From contig NJFT01000078.1 of the NCBI GenBank assembly GCA_002221725.1, forward strand, positions 96,703 through 160,702: 64,000 nt of DNA, written 5' to 3'. This DNA comes from Scedosporium boydii. Its lineage: Eukaryota > Ascomycota > Sordariomycetes > Microascales > Microascaceae. Made by a program: the position numbers and the translations under genes. This document shows positions 38,401-49,878 of this stretch, piece after piece. A model generated the notes under the pieces. It saw only the letters and a list, made by a program, of their open reading frames with translations. It was not told where the DNA came from and ran no database searches. How positions within the stretch are numbered: position 1 is the first letter of the stretch; the number at the start of each line of letters is the position of its first letter.

Positions 38401-39225
38401 GTTTCGGGCTTGGAGGCGCTGGGTGGATCGATGGACTCGGACGAGCAGAGACCAGCTTCCGTGGAGGAGGTGCCTCTCATCCAGGCCGACCTGACGTGGG
38501 GCGACATCCTTCGGGACGGCACGGTGGTTCACCTTCCGCGACCGTCGCTCCTGGCCATTACGATGCTCCCGACATCCCATAACAAGAAGTCGTGGGTGAA
38601 CACACCGCCCATCCCTCCGCATCCGAACGTGGTGCAGCGAAGAATGGAGCTCTTGACGTCGGACATGCTCACAAGGGCGTTGACGCTAGTGACGCGTGGT
38701 CAGCACGACAGAGCCTACACGCTCCTCAACGAGACTCGGTCGATCCTCAAGGGCCTCGGCAAGGGCGGCCTACCTCCCGTACCACCCATGCCCTCCAAGT
38801 CTCCGATGACTCCCCATGGCCTCTCCGATGGGTCGCCCATCTCGGCTACCCCCGATAGGAAACGCACACCTTCGCCGACGACATCGGCGCATTCGTCTGC
38901 TACCAACGGCCCTCTCGGCCGAAGCCGATCTCAGGACGGTCTTGCCCTTGGGGCCGGTATCGATGCCGATACTGTTGCGGCACTGGATGCCGAGCTTGAG
39001 GCTGCTCTCGAGTGGATCAACCACCCCGCGGTCTTCAGTCGGGACAGCCGCAAGGCGGTACTACAGGCCATCGGGGTCATCAGCTCTCAACGCGCGTTTA
39101 CGTATCGAACCCCCATCGAGAGCCTCTGGGCAGCACGTGTAGGAGGAGTGAGGAAATTGACCAACCGCTCGCGAGAGTGGCGCGAAGAGGGCGGAGGCGA
39201 GGGTGGAATCATGGAGGAGGCGTAG
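35406..39225 (+). CDS. RING-PH-VWA protein with Far1/Ste5-like domain order
   Basis: Five exons: 35406-35586, 35798-36166, 36243-36906, 36998-37945 and 38019-39225 (introns of 211, 76, 91 and 73 bases), 1122 residues. A Ser-rich N-terminus leads to a RING-H2 finger with ligands C121, C124, C142, H144, H147, C150, C163 and C166. A disordered Ser/Arg/Pro segment (about 185-400) follows, then a PH-like domain (405-521), then a VWA domain from about 588 to 775. The VWA metal-site motif DxSxS is PISSS at 599-603: the serines remain but the first Asp is Pro, so metal binding is doubtful. The C-terminal 350 residues include a helical region and a Ser/Pro-rich linker. RING, PH and VWA in this order match the pheromone MAPK scaffolds Far1 and Ste5 and their filamentous relatives. 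An E3 ubiquitin-ligase or MAPK-scaffold role at the membrane is inferred. The first intron is unusually long for this window. Confidence 0.88.
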
Positions 39226-42200
39226 AAGAGGATTTTCTTTTGGGGAACTGGGCGTCGTTGCCCGACGGTCGAATTTCTAACTGCCACCCCCCCGCCGCTT
39301 CTCCTATTTGTTATTTTCTAACTAGGCGCTTTCTATCTTGTTTGGTTCTGGACGGCGCAACGGCGCATAAAGGTCACGCATCACCATCACTTGCTTCTCG
39401 CCGACACACGCTCCTCCATGCATGTTTGTTCCAACAGATGTCGGCACTTCTCTCTCTCACTCTCTCAGCCTCTCCATCTCATCGCCGACGCGCAATAAAT
39501 TCTTTCCAATTGTTTTGGGGATGAATTTTTCACGACACCACGCGATCATTTTATACACATCCCTCATGACCTTTTTTGAGAAACATGAGTTTTTTTGAGG
39601 GACTCGTCGTTCTGTTTGATGGCAAACTTGCCTTGTTTCTCGCGTACTCGGTTGATACCACTTTTCTTTGTTTTTTTGAAAGACAAAAGTTCTCGACGAA
39701 ACCAAGCGCCGCTTTCCTGCCCCCTTTTTTTTCGGATCCAACAAAAACACAGGCGTCAAGGGCTACTTTCTATTGCGATGGTTTTGCACATGTATGCAGA
39801 GAGTTGTTGAATGCAGCTCGGGTGTACCTTGGTTCCCACTGCCAATGACTTGCTATTTAGTTTCCATTTCTTTTGTGATTATTTCGGAGCGCATAGCGCC
39901 TTTCCCTTCGAAGGAAACAAAGATACCTCTTCGTTTACGTCTTTTTCTCTTTTCTACTGGTCTGCTATGGATGTGTTTTTTATTGTCAACCTTGATTGAT
40001 GTGATGGATTAGAGGTTCAAATGTGTAGTCTACAGACAGCGAGGGGGCTTAGGAGACGGATGGGGAAGATGTATTGACGCATGTATCATTTGATGTCTTC
40101 TTTTCTCTCTTCTCTCGTTTTTAACCAGGAGCAAATGGTTCCTCGAGGGTACGATATTGAATCAAACAAAACAATGGGCTATAGTCCGTGTGCTCTGGTG
40201 TTGATTTGTTGCTCGATTCCCTGAGTAATTTGATAGACGTATGGCTCTTGATACACTCAGCTCTTGCCTTTTCGATATAGTCTACTTCGTATGTGCCGTA
40301 TCGCCCCCCTCTCTCTTGTTTGACGCCTTTTGTTCCGTCTATGGGGGTGGATGTCGGATGCAAGGTTTGTCAATAGAATCTGCACGTCAGAGTCATGCCA
40401 ATGCGGCAGCGCCGAGGTTGCATACCCGAGGAGAGAGACACATTCAGACCGTGTTACTGCGGAGGTCGAGAAGGAAGCAATGTTTGAGGAATCCGGCATT
40501 CACTCCTTAGGCGAATCAGCCGTGTCCGAACACCACATGGTCGAGGTCATGCGCTATCATTTATTCAGCTTTCCCAATGATGGGTTTTGAGATTGTCACC
40601 GTTTGGAGGGGGGTTCTTGCGGTGGTCTAAGTTCAGGTCTGTTCAGAGGAGGGTCCACTGGCGGCACTTGGGGAAGCCCCAGTTTACGTCGGGGGTTGGG
40701 GGGGGAAGAAAAAAATAAGCCTGAGAGAGCAAGCCCTGAGTCTAGATCACTGTTCCTGGATTTGAACAACATTACCATGTTTCGGGACGAGATGACAGGA
40801 TGTCGGGTAGAGCCAGTGAGGGTGCAGAGGAGCGCCAAGCAGGGCCGATTAGCGGCGGGATCTAGATCGGATGTGGATTTAATGTTGCTGAGAGGTTCGC
40901 GCGGTGACATCAATCTAATAATTGGAGAGGATTCATGCAAATGCGTTCGAGGTTGCTCTACCTCCAGGGGATGTCCCTCCCATTCCCTCTGCTCCTCTAA
41001 AGAACCTTTGTGTTACCGCGGGATCTACTGCTCGTCTGCTGCTGTCAGGCAGTGCATCCGTCCTTCGCCTGCCTTTCTGCGCCCAGTTCCTGACGCCGGC
41101 CCGACCGAATTCGTCCAATATTTCTTACACTTTGTTGGCTCGCGGAATGACTGATGAACCAGCTACCTTCGTGCTGGAGAGAAGAAGCCTCGGCCTAGAT
41201 GCCGACTCCCTCAACGTGTCCGTTCGAAGAGAAGGCCTGTTTTTTTTTTCTTCTTCTCGTTTTTGTTGCCCTTTACTTCGTATGCAAGCCAACCTAGCAA
41301 AGTTTGGTACGGGCCAGGACAAGGGTGTCACCGTGACAGGTTCACTCGGCGATTTAAACTTGGGGATTTCTGGCTCAGTCAATCCGACCTTCCCTTCCCG
41401 TAATGAGATCAATGGTGAGGGCACAGGCCGGTCAACGGCAGTCGGCGACATGATTTCTCCCGCCGTCGTGAACACCCCTACTTGTTCTTTGCTTGTTCTT
41501 CAGTCTAATTGTAACCGGCGCAGTGTCCCCCCACGACGGGATCGGTCTTGAGCGATTAAATGCATATACTTCCGTACGTGCTGCCGTCGAAATTGAAGTG
41601 AGACATGACGAAGAAAAACACAAAGCTATTGTACTGTGGCTTGTCTCTCGCCTCGATCATCAGGCACAGCGGCAGTGTAACCACGCGATCTGCTGGGGCA
41701 TCGGATCCTGCACCGATAGAATGAAGAAAAAAAAAAGCCCAGCTGGCCCCTCTGACTGGCCAAGTCTCAGCTGCGGGAACCCCGGCCAGAAAGTGGGAGG
41801 TCGCGGCGGGAGGGAGCATGGCATGCCCGTTCTGCGCTGTGAGTGGCTCGAGGGGACCATGCGGAGGACCAGCCCGGGAAAAGAACCCGTGAGCTCATCT
41901 TCTGCAGGTCTTATTCTCTCTTCCAACCAGGTTCCTTACTTGACATTTTCTTGTGCTCTTGTTCATTTCCGTTTGGCTAGGGAAGAGGTGGGTGACAGTG
42001 GTTGTCTCGAAAGGGGGTTGGTCCGAGGGGGAGATGGGAGCTGATCTCGGTGACAATGTAAACATGCTTGCAGGATGGATGGACGGACGAATACAATGCT
42101 TGCATAGGTCCAAGGTGAGATTCAGCTGAGCCTGGGGGTTTTTTGGTGAAAGGTGAAGGATAAGAAGTCGGGCAGTCCCCCCTCTCCCCAACGTGACATT

Positions 42201-42368
42201 GGGCATTCTCTTATTTTTCTTCTTCTTTTTCTGATCCATTGCCTTTTAGGTTCATGGGGATTTTGGGTTTACAGTTTTAAAGGGAAGAAACAGTACAAGG
42301 AGTGCATTTCTCCTTTGTTTCTCGTCAATCCCCGTCTCCCATTTCTACCCACACACAGCCCAGCCATC
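39226..42368. other. Spacer, about 3.1 kb
   Basis: The first part is the T-rich 3' flank of the RING-PH-VWA gene. Frames at 40603-41154 and 40922-41551 overlap others on both strands and show no domain. Two copies of the dispersed 9-mer lie at 40283 and 41274. The last 200 bases are the T-rich leader of the flavoprotein gene. Confidence 0.5.
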
Positions 42369-43919
42369 ATGGGCAACCAGCCGAGCACCCCGCTGCAAAC
42401 CTGCCTCAACGCAATCTGCGCCGGCCGCGCCGAGTGCGTAGCCTACCCCAGCACGCCGCTGTACCAGCTCGCGTGGGTCAAGCCCTTCAACCTCGATGTC
42501 CCCGTCGAGCCCGTCGCCGTCATCCGGCCGCGGTCGGCGCAGGAGGTCGCCGAGGCGGTGAAGTGCGCCGAGAGCGTGGGGGCTAAAGTGCAGGCTAAGT
42601 CGGGTGGTCATTCCTATGCGTAAGCTTCCTTTCTTCTCTTTTTCGTCGCAATTTTTAATTGAAATGGTGAAATTGACAATGAATTATTTAGCAACTACGG
42701 TCTCGGCGGCGAAGACGGCCACGTCGCCATCGACCTAGTCAACCTCCAGAACTTCGCCCTCGACCCTCAAACCTGGGAAGTCACAGCCGGAGCCGGCACG
42801 CGCCTCGGTGAGCTCGACAAGAGGATGCACAACGCCGGCAACCGCGCCGTCGCCCACGGCGTCTGTCCCGGCGTGGGCATCGGCGGCCACGCGACCATCG
42901 GCGGGCTCGGCCCCTCGAGCAGGATGTGGGGGACGTGTCTGGATCATGTTGTTGAGGTGGAAGTTGTTACTTCGGGGGGAAATATTGTGAGGGCAAATGA
43001 GCAGGAGAACTCTGATCTCTTCTGGGTAAGTTGAGTTGAGAACCCCGTTCTTATTATTATTTCCTCTAACCGAGTTTAGGCCCTCCGCGGTGCCGGCGCC
43101 TCCTTCGGCATCATCACCGAATTCAAACTCCGCACCCACCCAGAACCCGGCGCCGTCGTCCAAAACACCTACTCCTTCTCCTTCGGCCGCCACGCCGACA
43201 TGGCGCCCATCTACGAATCCTGGCAAGCCCTCATCTCAGACCCCAACCTCGACCGCCGCTTCGCCTCCGAATTTGTCGTGCAACCCCTCGGAATCGTCAT
43301 CACCGCCACCTTCTTCGGCACCCAGGCCGAATTCGCCGCCACGGGTATCCCCGACCGCATACCCAACGGTGGAAGCCTCAGCGGCGTTGTCAACGACTGG
43401 CTCGGTAGCCTCGTGCACGAGGCTGGTAACGAGGCGCTGTACCTCGGCGATATCCCCACGGCGTTTTATAGCAAGGCTTTGGCTTTTGCGCCGGAGGATC
43501 TGTTGGGTGGTGCGTCGATTCGGGATTTGTTTTCGTACATTGATAGGACGGATAAGGGTACTCTGCTCTGGTTCGTCATCTTCGATGCGTCGGGCGGCGC
43601 TGTGAATGACGTCCCGCTCGATGCTACGGCGTATCCCCACCGCGACAAGATTCTCTACTATCAGTCCTACGCTGTCGGTTTAGGCTCGCTGCCCGCGTCT
43701 ACGAGGTCGTTCTTGGAGGGCATCCACACGGAGATCGAGAGGGGTGCCGGTGCGGGAGCGAATTCTACGTATGCGGGTTACGTCGATCCGGCGATTCCTA
43801 GGGCTCAGGCCGAGGCGGCGTATTGGGAGGGGCATGTGCCGAGGTTGAGGCAGATCAAAGGGATTTGGGATCCCGAGGATACGTTTTCGAATCCGCAGAG
43901 CGTGAGGGTTCAAGGGTAG
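42369..43919 (+). CDS. FAD-linked oxidase, berberine-bridge/glucooligosaccharide-oxidase-like
   Basis: Three exons, 42369-42619, 42692-43025 and 43080-43919 (introns of 72 and 54 bases), 474 residues. The FAD-binding PCMH domain spans roughly residues 35-210 and contains SGGHSY with His81 and HGVCPGVGIGGH with Cys142. These match the His and Cys that bind FAD covalently at two points in glucooligosaccharide oxidase. The C-terminus (YWEGHVPRLRQIKGIWDPED, then SNPQSV) is the typical BBE end that helps hold the flavin. Such enzymes oxidise sugars or alcohols with O2, forming H2O2; the substrate here is unknown. No signal peptide is seen from the chosen ATG. The protein instead begins MGNQPST, fitting the N-myristoylation pattern (Gly2, Ser6). 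The frame is open upstream to 42153, but the ATG at 42369 has a good context (catcATGG) and the upstream residues look like leader. Neighbour on the same strand: a thiamine-diphosphate enzyme. Confidence 0.9.
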
Positions 43920-45438
43920 ATGCGGGTGATGTGGGGAGGGGGAGAGGGTTTGCACGTCGTGGTGTCAGAGAGTGTTCTTTGAGGACTACGCATATTGAAG
44001 GCATTTACTTCGTGATAGATTAATAATAATGTGTGAATGAGTGAGTCAGGTCTAAGTCGCCGGTGATGGGTCCATCCGGGCCTAGCTGAGACCCCAACCC
44101 ATCTGTTCGATTGCCTAGTGGAGATATATGGTGATTATTGACCATCGATACCGGCGCCGGAGTGTTGATCTGTCATGTGCTCGTGCAATGCAGTCCCCAC
44201 CCTCCTTACATCCGCTGATCGATCGATCTCGCATAGAATCTCTGATCGCATAGCGTCTGACAGCTCATCTAGACGCGCAGCGTGTTGTCTGATGAGGGTT
44301 GCCAAGGTTCGGTCCTCGGACGCGAAACCCGGTTGGCCACGGGTTAAAGAACCGAGCCGGGACAAGCCGCACTCAAACCTCGATCATGGAGACAAAGGAC
44401 GAATCAAAGCAATCAATTGCAATTATTTTTGGCCCTTTCGTACCAGATCAATCAGAAATGTGTTTCTGTAAGCCGACAGAGTGATACGTTTGGTTGGTTG
44501 AGATGTGCGGCACACCAATATACGCCCTTCGAGCGGGGTGGTGTGGAAGGGCGCAAGTCTCCGATTTGCTCATCAATCTGGGGTATAAGTATAACACTAT
44601 AACCTCTCGCACTAGAACGAGGAGATATTGAGATATTCACCATTGATCCATTTACTGTCCGATATCTCTACGTCACATAATCGTGCCGCGTGTAAATATC
44701 GTGGGCGCAATTGTTGCCGCCCGACACGTATTTCAAAAGGTAGGGTCTCCGTCTCTCCTCCCGTCCCCCGCATCGCACCTTCCGCGTCCGTTGCCGACCC
44801 GCATCGCCGGATTCCAAATCGAGTCCTTCTTTCCCCTGTGGCTTTTAACGCCGAAACTCTAAACGCGAGGGGCCGAAGTTCCAGCCCGAAAAAGGTAAGA
44901 ACAACCCCCGATAGACCAAAAAGACAAGGGGAAAGAAGCACTCGGTTCCTCGCCTTTTGACGTCACCAGCGAACCCGCAACTGCCGTGCCCAGAGAGGTG
45001 GGTATCCATAATTCGGGTGCCACCTTCCCCACACCCCCTCGCTCCCCGAGAACCCCGCGAACCCCTCGAATCCTCCAAAAACTGCCCCTCTCCCAGTCCA
45101 ATTTGAAGTCCATGCCAGCGTCCATTATCTCCTAACCGATTTTTCTCAAAGTAGTCTGCGCGCTATTGTTTCTGGTGACTTTACTCGCGAGTTCGCGAGT
45201 CGGCACTTTGGATCTGGCATTGGAGCTGAGAGCTTGAATATCCCGATAAAAGAAAGAGATAGAAGTCCCGTCGTCTAACACTCGCTCGCGTGCTCTCTTG
45301 TGCTTTCGCTTATTCTAATTGCCGCTTCTCGACGGAGACGGGAACTCTTTTCTTCGAAAACTCAAATCCAATCGCTGCCCTACGTCGTCTACGAGAGGAC
45401 CAGTCCATTGTAGTTAGCCACCGACCCCGTTCCACACA
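43920..45438. other. Spacer with 3' flank and promoter
   Basis: The first part is the 3' flank of the flavoprotein. From about 44700 the plus strand is CT-rich and is the likely promoter and leader of the thiamine-diphosphate enzyme gene. The short frame at 44628-44960 has no domain. Confidence 0.5.
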
Positions 45439-47385
45439 ATGTACACGGCATCGCTCGCCTTTTTCGAGGCCCTCTGGGCTGCTGGCGTGACGCATTGTTT
45501 CGTCAACTTGGGCTCCGACCACCCCAGCATCATCGAGGCCATGGTCTTGGGCCAACGGGAGAAGAAAGGCGCCTTCCCCCGTATCATCACCTGTCCCAAC
45601 GAGGTGCGTCTCATTCCTCCCCTTCCCCCTTGTGCAAGTGACGGTCTCCCTGCCAGGGAACAATTGCCCTAACCAAGCCCTGTAGATGGTCGCTATGTCC
45701 ATGGCCGACGGCTACGCCCGCCTCACTGGAAAGCCCCAATGCGTCATCGTCCACGTCGACGTAGGCACCCAAGGCCTCGGAGCAGCCGTGCACAACGCCT
45801 CATGCGGCCGCGCCCCCATCCTCCTCTTCGCCGGGCTCTCGCCCTTCACGCAGGACGGCGAGCTCCGCGGCAGCCGCACCGAGTATATCCACTGGATCCA
45901 GGACGTGCCCGACCAGAAGCAGATCGTGGCGCAGTACTGTCGGTACTCGGGCGAGATCAAGACGGGGCTCAACGTAAAGCAGATGGTGAACCGCGCGCTG
46001 CAGTTCGCGAGGTCGGATCCCCAGGGCCCCGTGTATTTGTGTGGTGCGAGAGAGGTTATGGAGACGGATATTCCGCAGCAGATTGAGCTGAGGCAAGAGG
46101 AGTGGGAGCCTGTTAAGTTGGGCGGGTTGCCGGTTGGTGCGGCGGAGGGGATTGCGAAGGCGTTGGCCGGTGCGAAGGAGCCCTTGCTGGTTACGGGGTA
46201 TTCGGGCAGGAACCACAAGATCCCCGACGCGCTTGTGAGGTTGGCCGATAAGGTCAAGGGCCTAAGGGTACTTGATACAGGGGGCAGTGACATGTGCTTC
46301 CCCGCGAACCATCCGGCGTGGATTGGTCTGCGATACGGCATCCACGATGCCATCACTACGGCCGACGTTATTGTCGTCATCGACTGCGACGTACCCTGGA
46401 TCCCGACGCGGTGCGCGCCCAAGGAAGGGGCTAGGATCTTCCACATCGACGTCGACCCGCTGAAGCAGCAGATGCCCGTGTTTTACATCCCCGCCCAGGG
46501 GCGATACCGCGCCGAAGCGCTCACCAGCGTCGAGCAGATCCTCGCCGCGTTCGAGGTGACTCCCGAACTGCAAGCGCAGCTGGATTCAGACGAGGCCAAG
46601 GCGGCCGGCAAGGCTCGAGAGGAGTCGTACAACGCGCTGCTCAAGACGATGGAGGGTACTTACAGGCCTCTCGAGGACGGGTCCTTCGGCACGGGTCACC
46701 TCTGCCGGACACTACGGAAGTTGTGCCCCGAGGATACGATCTGGGCCGTGGAGGCGGTGACGAACTCGCAGTTTACACACGACGGGATCATGCCGACGCT
46801 GCCTGGGTCGTGGATTAACTGTGGCGGGGGTGGGTTGGGGTGGTCTGGTGGTGCGGCGCTGGGTATTAAGCTTGCGTCGGATGCGGAGCATGGCGGTAAG
46901 GGCAAGTTTGTGGTGCAGATTGTTGGTGATGGGACGTATTTGTTCTCTGTGCCTGGGAGCGTATACTGGATTGCGAGGAGGTACAAGATTCCCGTCTTGA
47001 CGATTGTGCTGAACAACAAGGGTATGTCTTCCATTCTCCCCCCCTTTGTCTTTTGCTTGGTTTCTCTACGGCTAGTTGGTCCCCGCCCTACCAAAGAAAC
47101 TGATACTAACTTGAGAGCGCACCAGGCTGGAACGCCCCACGCCACTCATACCTCCTCGTGCACCCCAACGGCGAAGCGTCGCGCGCCTCCAACGAGGAGA
47201 TCAACATCTCCTTTGACCCCGTGCCGGACTACGCGGGCATCGCCAAAGCGGCGGCGGGTGGAGAGCTACACGCGGCGCGGGTGGACAGGGCCGAGGACCT
47301 CGAAAGCGTGTTGGCCGAGGCGGTCAAGGTCGTGGAAGGGGGTGTGGCTGCGGTTGTGGATGTCAAGGTTGTGAAGGGGTGTTGA
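45439..47385 (+). CDS. Thiamine-diphosphate-dependent enzyme, acetolactate-synthase-like
   Basis: Three exons, 45439-45603, 45686-47021 and 47126-47385 (introns of 82 and 104 bases), 586 residues. The N-terminal PYR domain ends exon 1 at Glu55 (CPNE), the glutamate that activates the thiazolium ring in this superfamily, followed by the MADGYAR-type segment. A central domain covers roughly residues 200-330. The C-terminal PP domain carries GDG at 469-471 and the NN pair at 498-499, 26 residues apart, the classic Mg-diphosphate binding motif. The reaction is probably decarboxylation or carboligation of a 2-oxo acid. The substrate is not fixed: benzaldehyde lyase, oxalyl-CoA decarboxylase and acetolactate synthase all share this layout, and no acetolactate-synthase regulatory features are seen. 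Exons 1 and 2 meet exactly after Glu55. No targeting peptide is obvious, so it is probably cytosolic or peroxisomal (the C-terminus is not a PTS1). Confidence 0.9.
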
Positions 47386-49878
47386 GGAGCGGAAGGGGGG
47401 GTCATGGGATTGGATGGATGGGGGCGGCGGGCGTGTATGAGGAATAGAGGAGCGAGATGTATACAGGATTTTCTCCTTTTTGAATATATTTGTCCCCTTG
47501 ATGTTTTAAGCTCATCCATTCAGATTTCACGATTTCACCGAAAGCTGAGCCCTTGGTGCTCTCGGGATCTTTTCGGTTCAGCACCTTTGCCCGAGACTTT
47601 TATGTCCGCGTGGGCACACCTCAGGCTGGCGATGGTTGGATTCCTGTTGGAGAGGTTCGTGATGATCGAGTCCGGAGGAGACTTTTCGTGTTACACCCCA
47701 CCACCACATCACACCCACTGCACTGAACCGAGCTGTCTATGGGGTTGCTTTGCATACGGTAGTGGATTACCCAGAGTTTCGTGAGAGGGAAGAGGATGGG
47801 GGGAAGGGGGAGAGGGGGCGTGTTATACTTGGTCAAGGCTTCGGATATTTTGGAGGGTTACTAGGCGGTGAGGAGGATTTATTTAGTAGGTAGGCAACCA
47901 ACGTCTTGGAAGGATATTCGATTTACGAGGTAATATTGTCAAATGATGCATTCGATATGTGGAATGTGGTGGGGTGTGGGGTTATTGATGCGTTGAGGAG
48001 GAGCATTGAGTTAGGAGATATTTTGGACTTGGTTTTTTTTCTTTCTTTTTTCTTGTTCGCTTGGAGGGAGGTTTTAGTTCGATATTACGGGCAGTAGTGT
48101 GCTATGCCCGGTTTTCAAGCTGGCGAGTGGAGTTACAGGGACATGGAGATTTGATTGTGATGCCTATTTTCTGATGATGATGAGAGGCAGATGTTGGAAA
48201 TGGAGGAGCCAAGGTGAGCGTTTTTGGTGTTAGCGTAGGCAACAGCAGGGTAAAACGGGGGAGATGCGGTGCGATGCATGAACATGGGGAGCGGAGCCTG
48301 CATGCTCGGGAAACCGGGAAGTGGTGAGAAAACGGAACGAAAAAGGCAACCTTGAGATGGGCTATAAGATAAAGACAGACTGTGAAAAGACTGGGAAGCG
48401 GCGAGCGGAGTCGGGACGGGGAGGGCATTATCACGAGGTCCTTGTTTCCCCGCTTTTGCCGTTCCTTTCAACATTTAGAATGAGCACATTCGTGCCAAAA
48501 GAGCAAGAGTGAGTGAGCAAGCGAGTGACTGGTTTTGCGATTCTTACTCGCGGGATCCGGTGCTTTTCAACGCGCTGGACGCTTTCATGGCGAGTTTCGG
48601 CAAATGCGAATGTGGGATGAATCATACTTGCCCTTTTTGGAGACGGTGGCCTTGGAATTCTGCATGAGAGGTTTGGAACTTGTACGATGACAAGAGACGG
48701 CGAAAGGTCAGACTATAGTACAACCACACTACGACACACTACTAGTGTCGAACTGGCCATGTTCTTGGAAGGTTTTGGTTTCTCGACTTGCACAGCGGGC
48801 GGATGCATGCAGGCGCGCAGGCAGCTACGGCGTCCATCCATGCTTGCAGATGGGAGGATGGGGATGCGGGGACGGGGACGATGGGGAAGAGACGTGAATG
48901 GGTGAAACTCTATCACATTTACAAGTGGTTCGATCTTTTTTGCCTACAGTTTGGCGTCTCCTTTTTCAGCTCCTGCGGTACGTGCCATTGGGAGATGTGA
49001 TTTGAGGACGGGGGAGCGATGACTCGATTCGATGATGGGAGGAAGGGCCCAAGAAAGGGTCCTCCTCGTTTACATCGTGGGACAGACACGGTTGATTGAT
49101 TGACCAATTCTGCTGCTGGAAGCAACAATTAACACTGCCCCTCCCCCGCTCCTTATCGATAACAGCCCTGGAATTGTGAGGCGGGAGCCTGGAATTGATT
49201 AACAATTGGAAACATTGAACCAGACCCAACCGGGTTCAATCCAGGTCAAAGTGTCCTGGGGATATTGGTGGTCCCTTGTTTCCCGAGAATTGAGCACAGC
49301 ATCGACCCACTTGCGACATCGGCTCGGCTATCAAGGTCAGACTCACTTTAATTGACGTGATGGGACTTGCACTGAAAGTACTCGGAATTAGCTACTTGTA
49401 TCTAAAAGATCGAATCGGGTTGATTCGCCGCTGGCTACCTAGTTTAGTTGGCCTGAGGCTCAAAACCGGCGAGTCCTATCCGGTGTAAGAGTCAACGACA
49501 TTCCCATTCCCATTCCCATCCCAATCCCAATCCCACCCTGCTGCTCACTTACACTTTCATGCCGGACATTGGTCACAAAGAGAGAAGAAGAGTGCTTTGA
49601 TTTTTCGAGTCAAAATTGATCTCGAAGTTATTTTTTTTTTTCCCCTTTCATTCTTCTAGTGGTAGTAGTATAGTAGTATAGTTCATCCAGTCCTGATTCC
49701 CGCTGTCTGCTGTTTCCCAGCGTATCCCGTCATAGCCCAGATACATCAAATAAGTAAGTAGTAGAGTCGTAATAGTACAAGAGAAAACACAAGATTTCAG
49801 AGAATCCAAAAGAAGGTAAAAAAAGAACAAAGGAAAATAAAAAGAAAAGGAGATGAGAAATGAGAAATTCACTCTCTT
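47386..49878. other. Spacer, about 2.5 kb
   Basis: This is the convergent 3' flank between the thiamine-diphosphate enzyme and the minus-strand disordered protein. Between about 48130 and 48480 the minus strand is CT-rich with overlapping Ser/Pro/Leu frames that look non-coding. A hexamer repeat lies at 49499-49538. Confidence 0.5.
49499..49538 (+). repeat. Degenerate CATTCC/AATCCC tandem repeat
   Basis: About six hexamer units, starting as three CATTCC then shifting to CATCCC and AATCCC. It is pyrimidine-rich with A every six bases and is probably a microsatellite. Confidence 0.85.

Noticed and set aside
42153..42368. In-frame upstream extension of the flavoprotein with a hydrophobic stretch
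   Set aside because: The ATG at 42369 has a better context and the usual family start; the upstream residues look like T-rich leader. Kept as a point to test.
45712..46446. 244-codon minus-strand frame
   Set aside because: It is antisense to the thiamine-diphosphate enzyme; GC-rich codons on one strand leave the other open.
49228..49250. GGGTTCAATCC-like tRNA T-arm
   Set aside because: No matching acceptor, D or anticodon arms around it.
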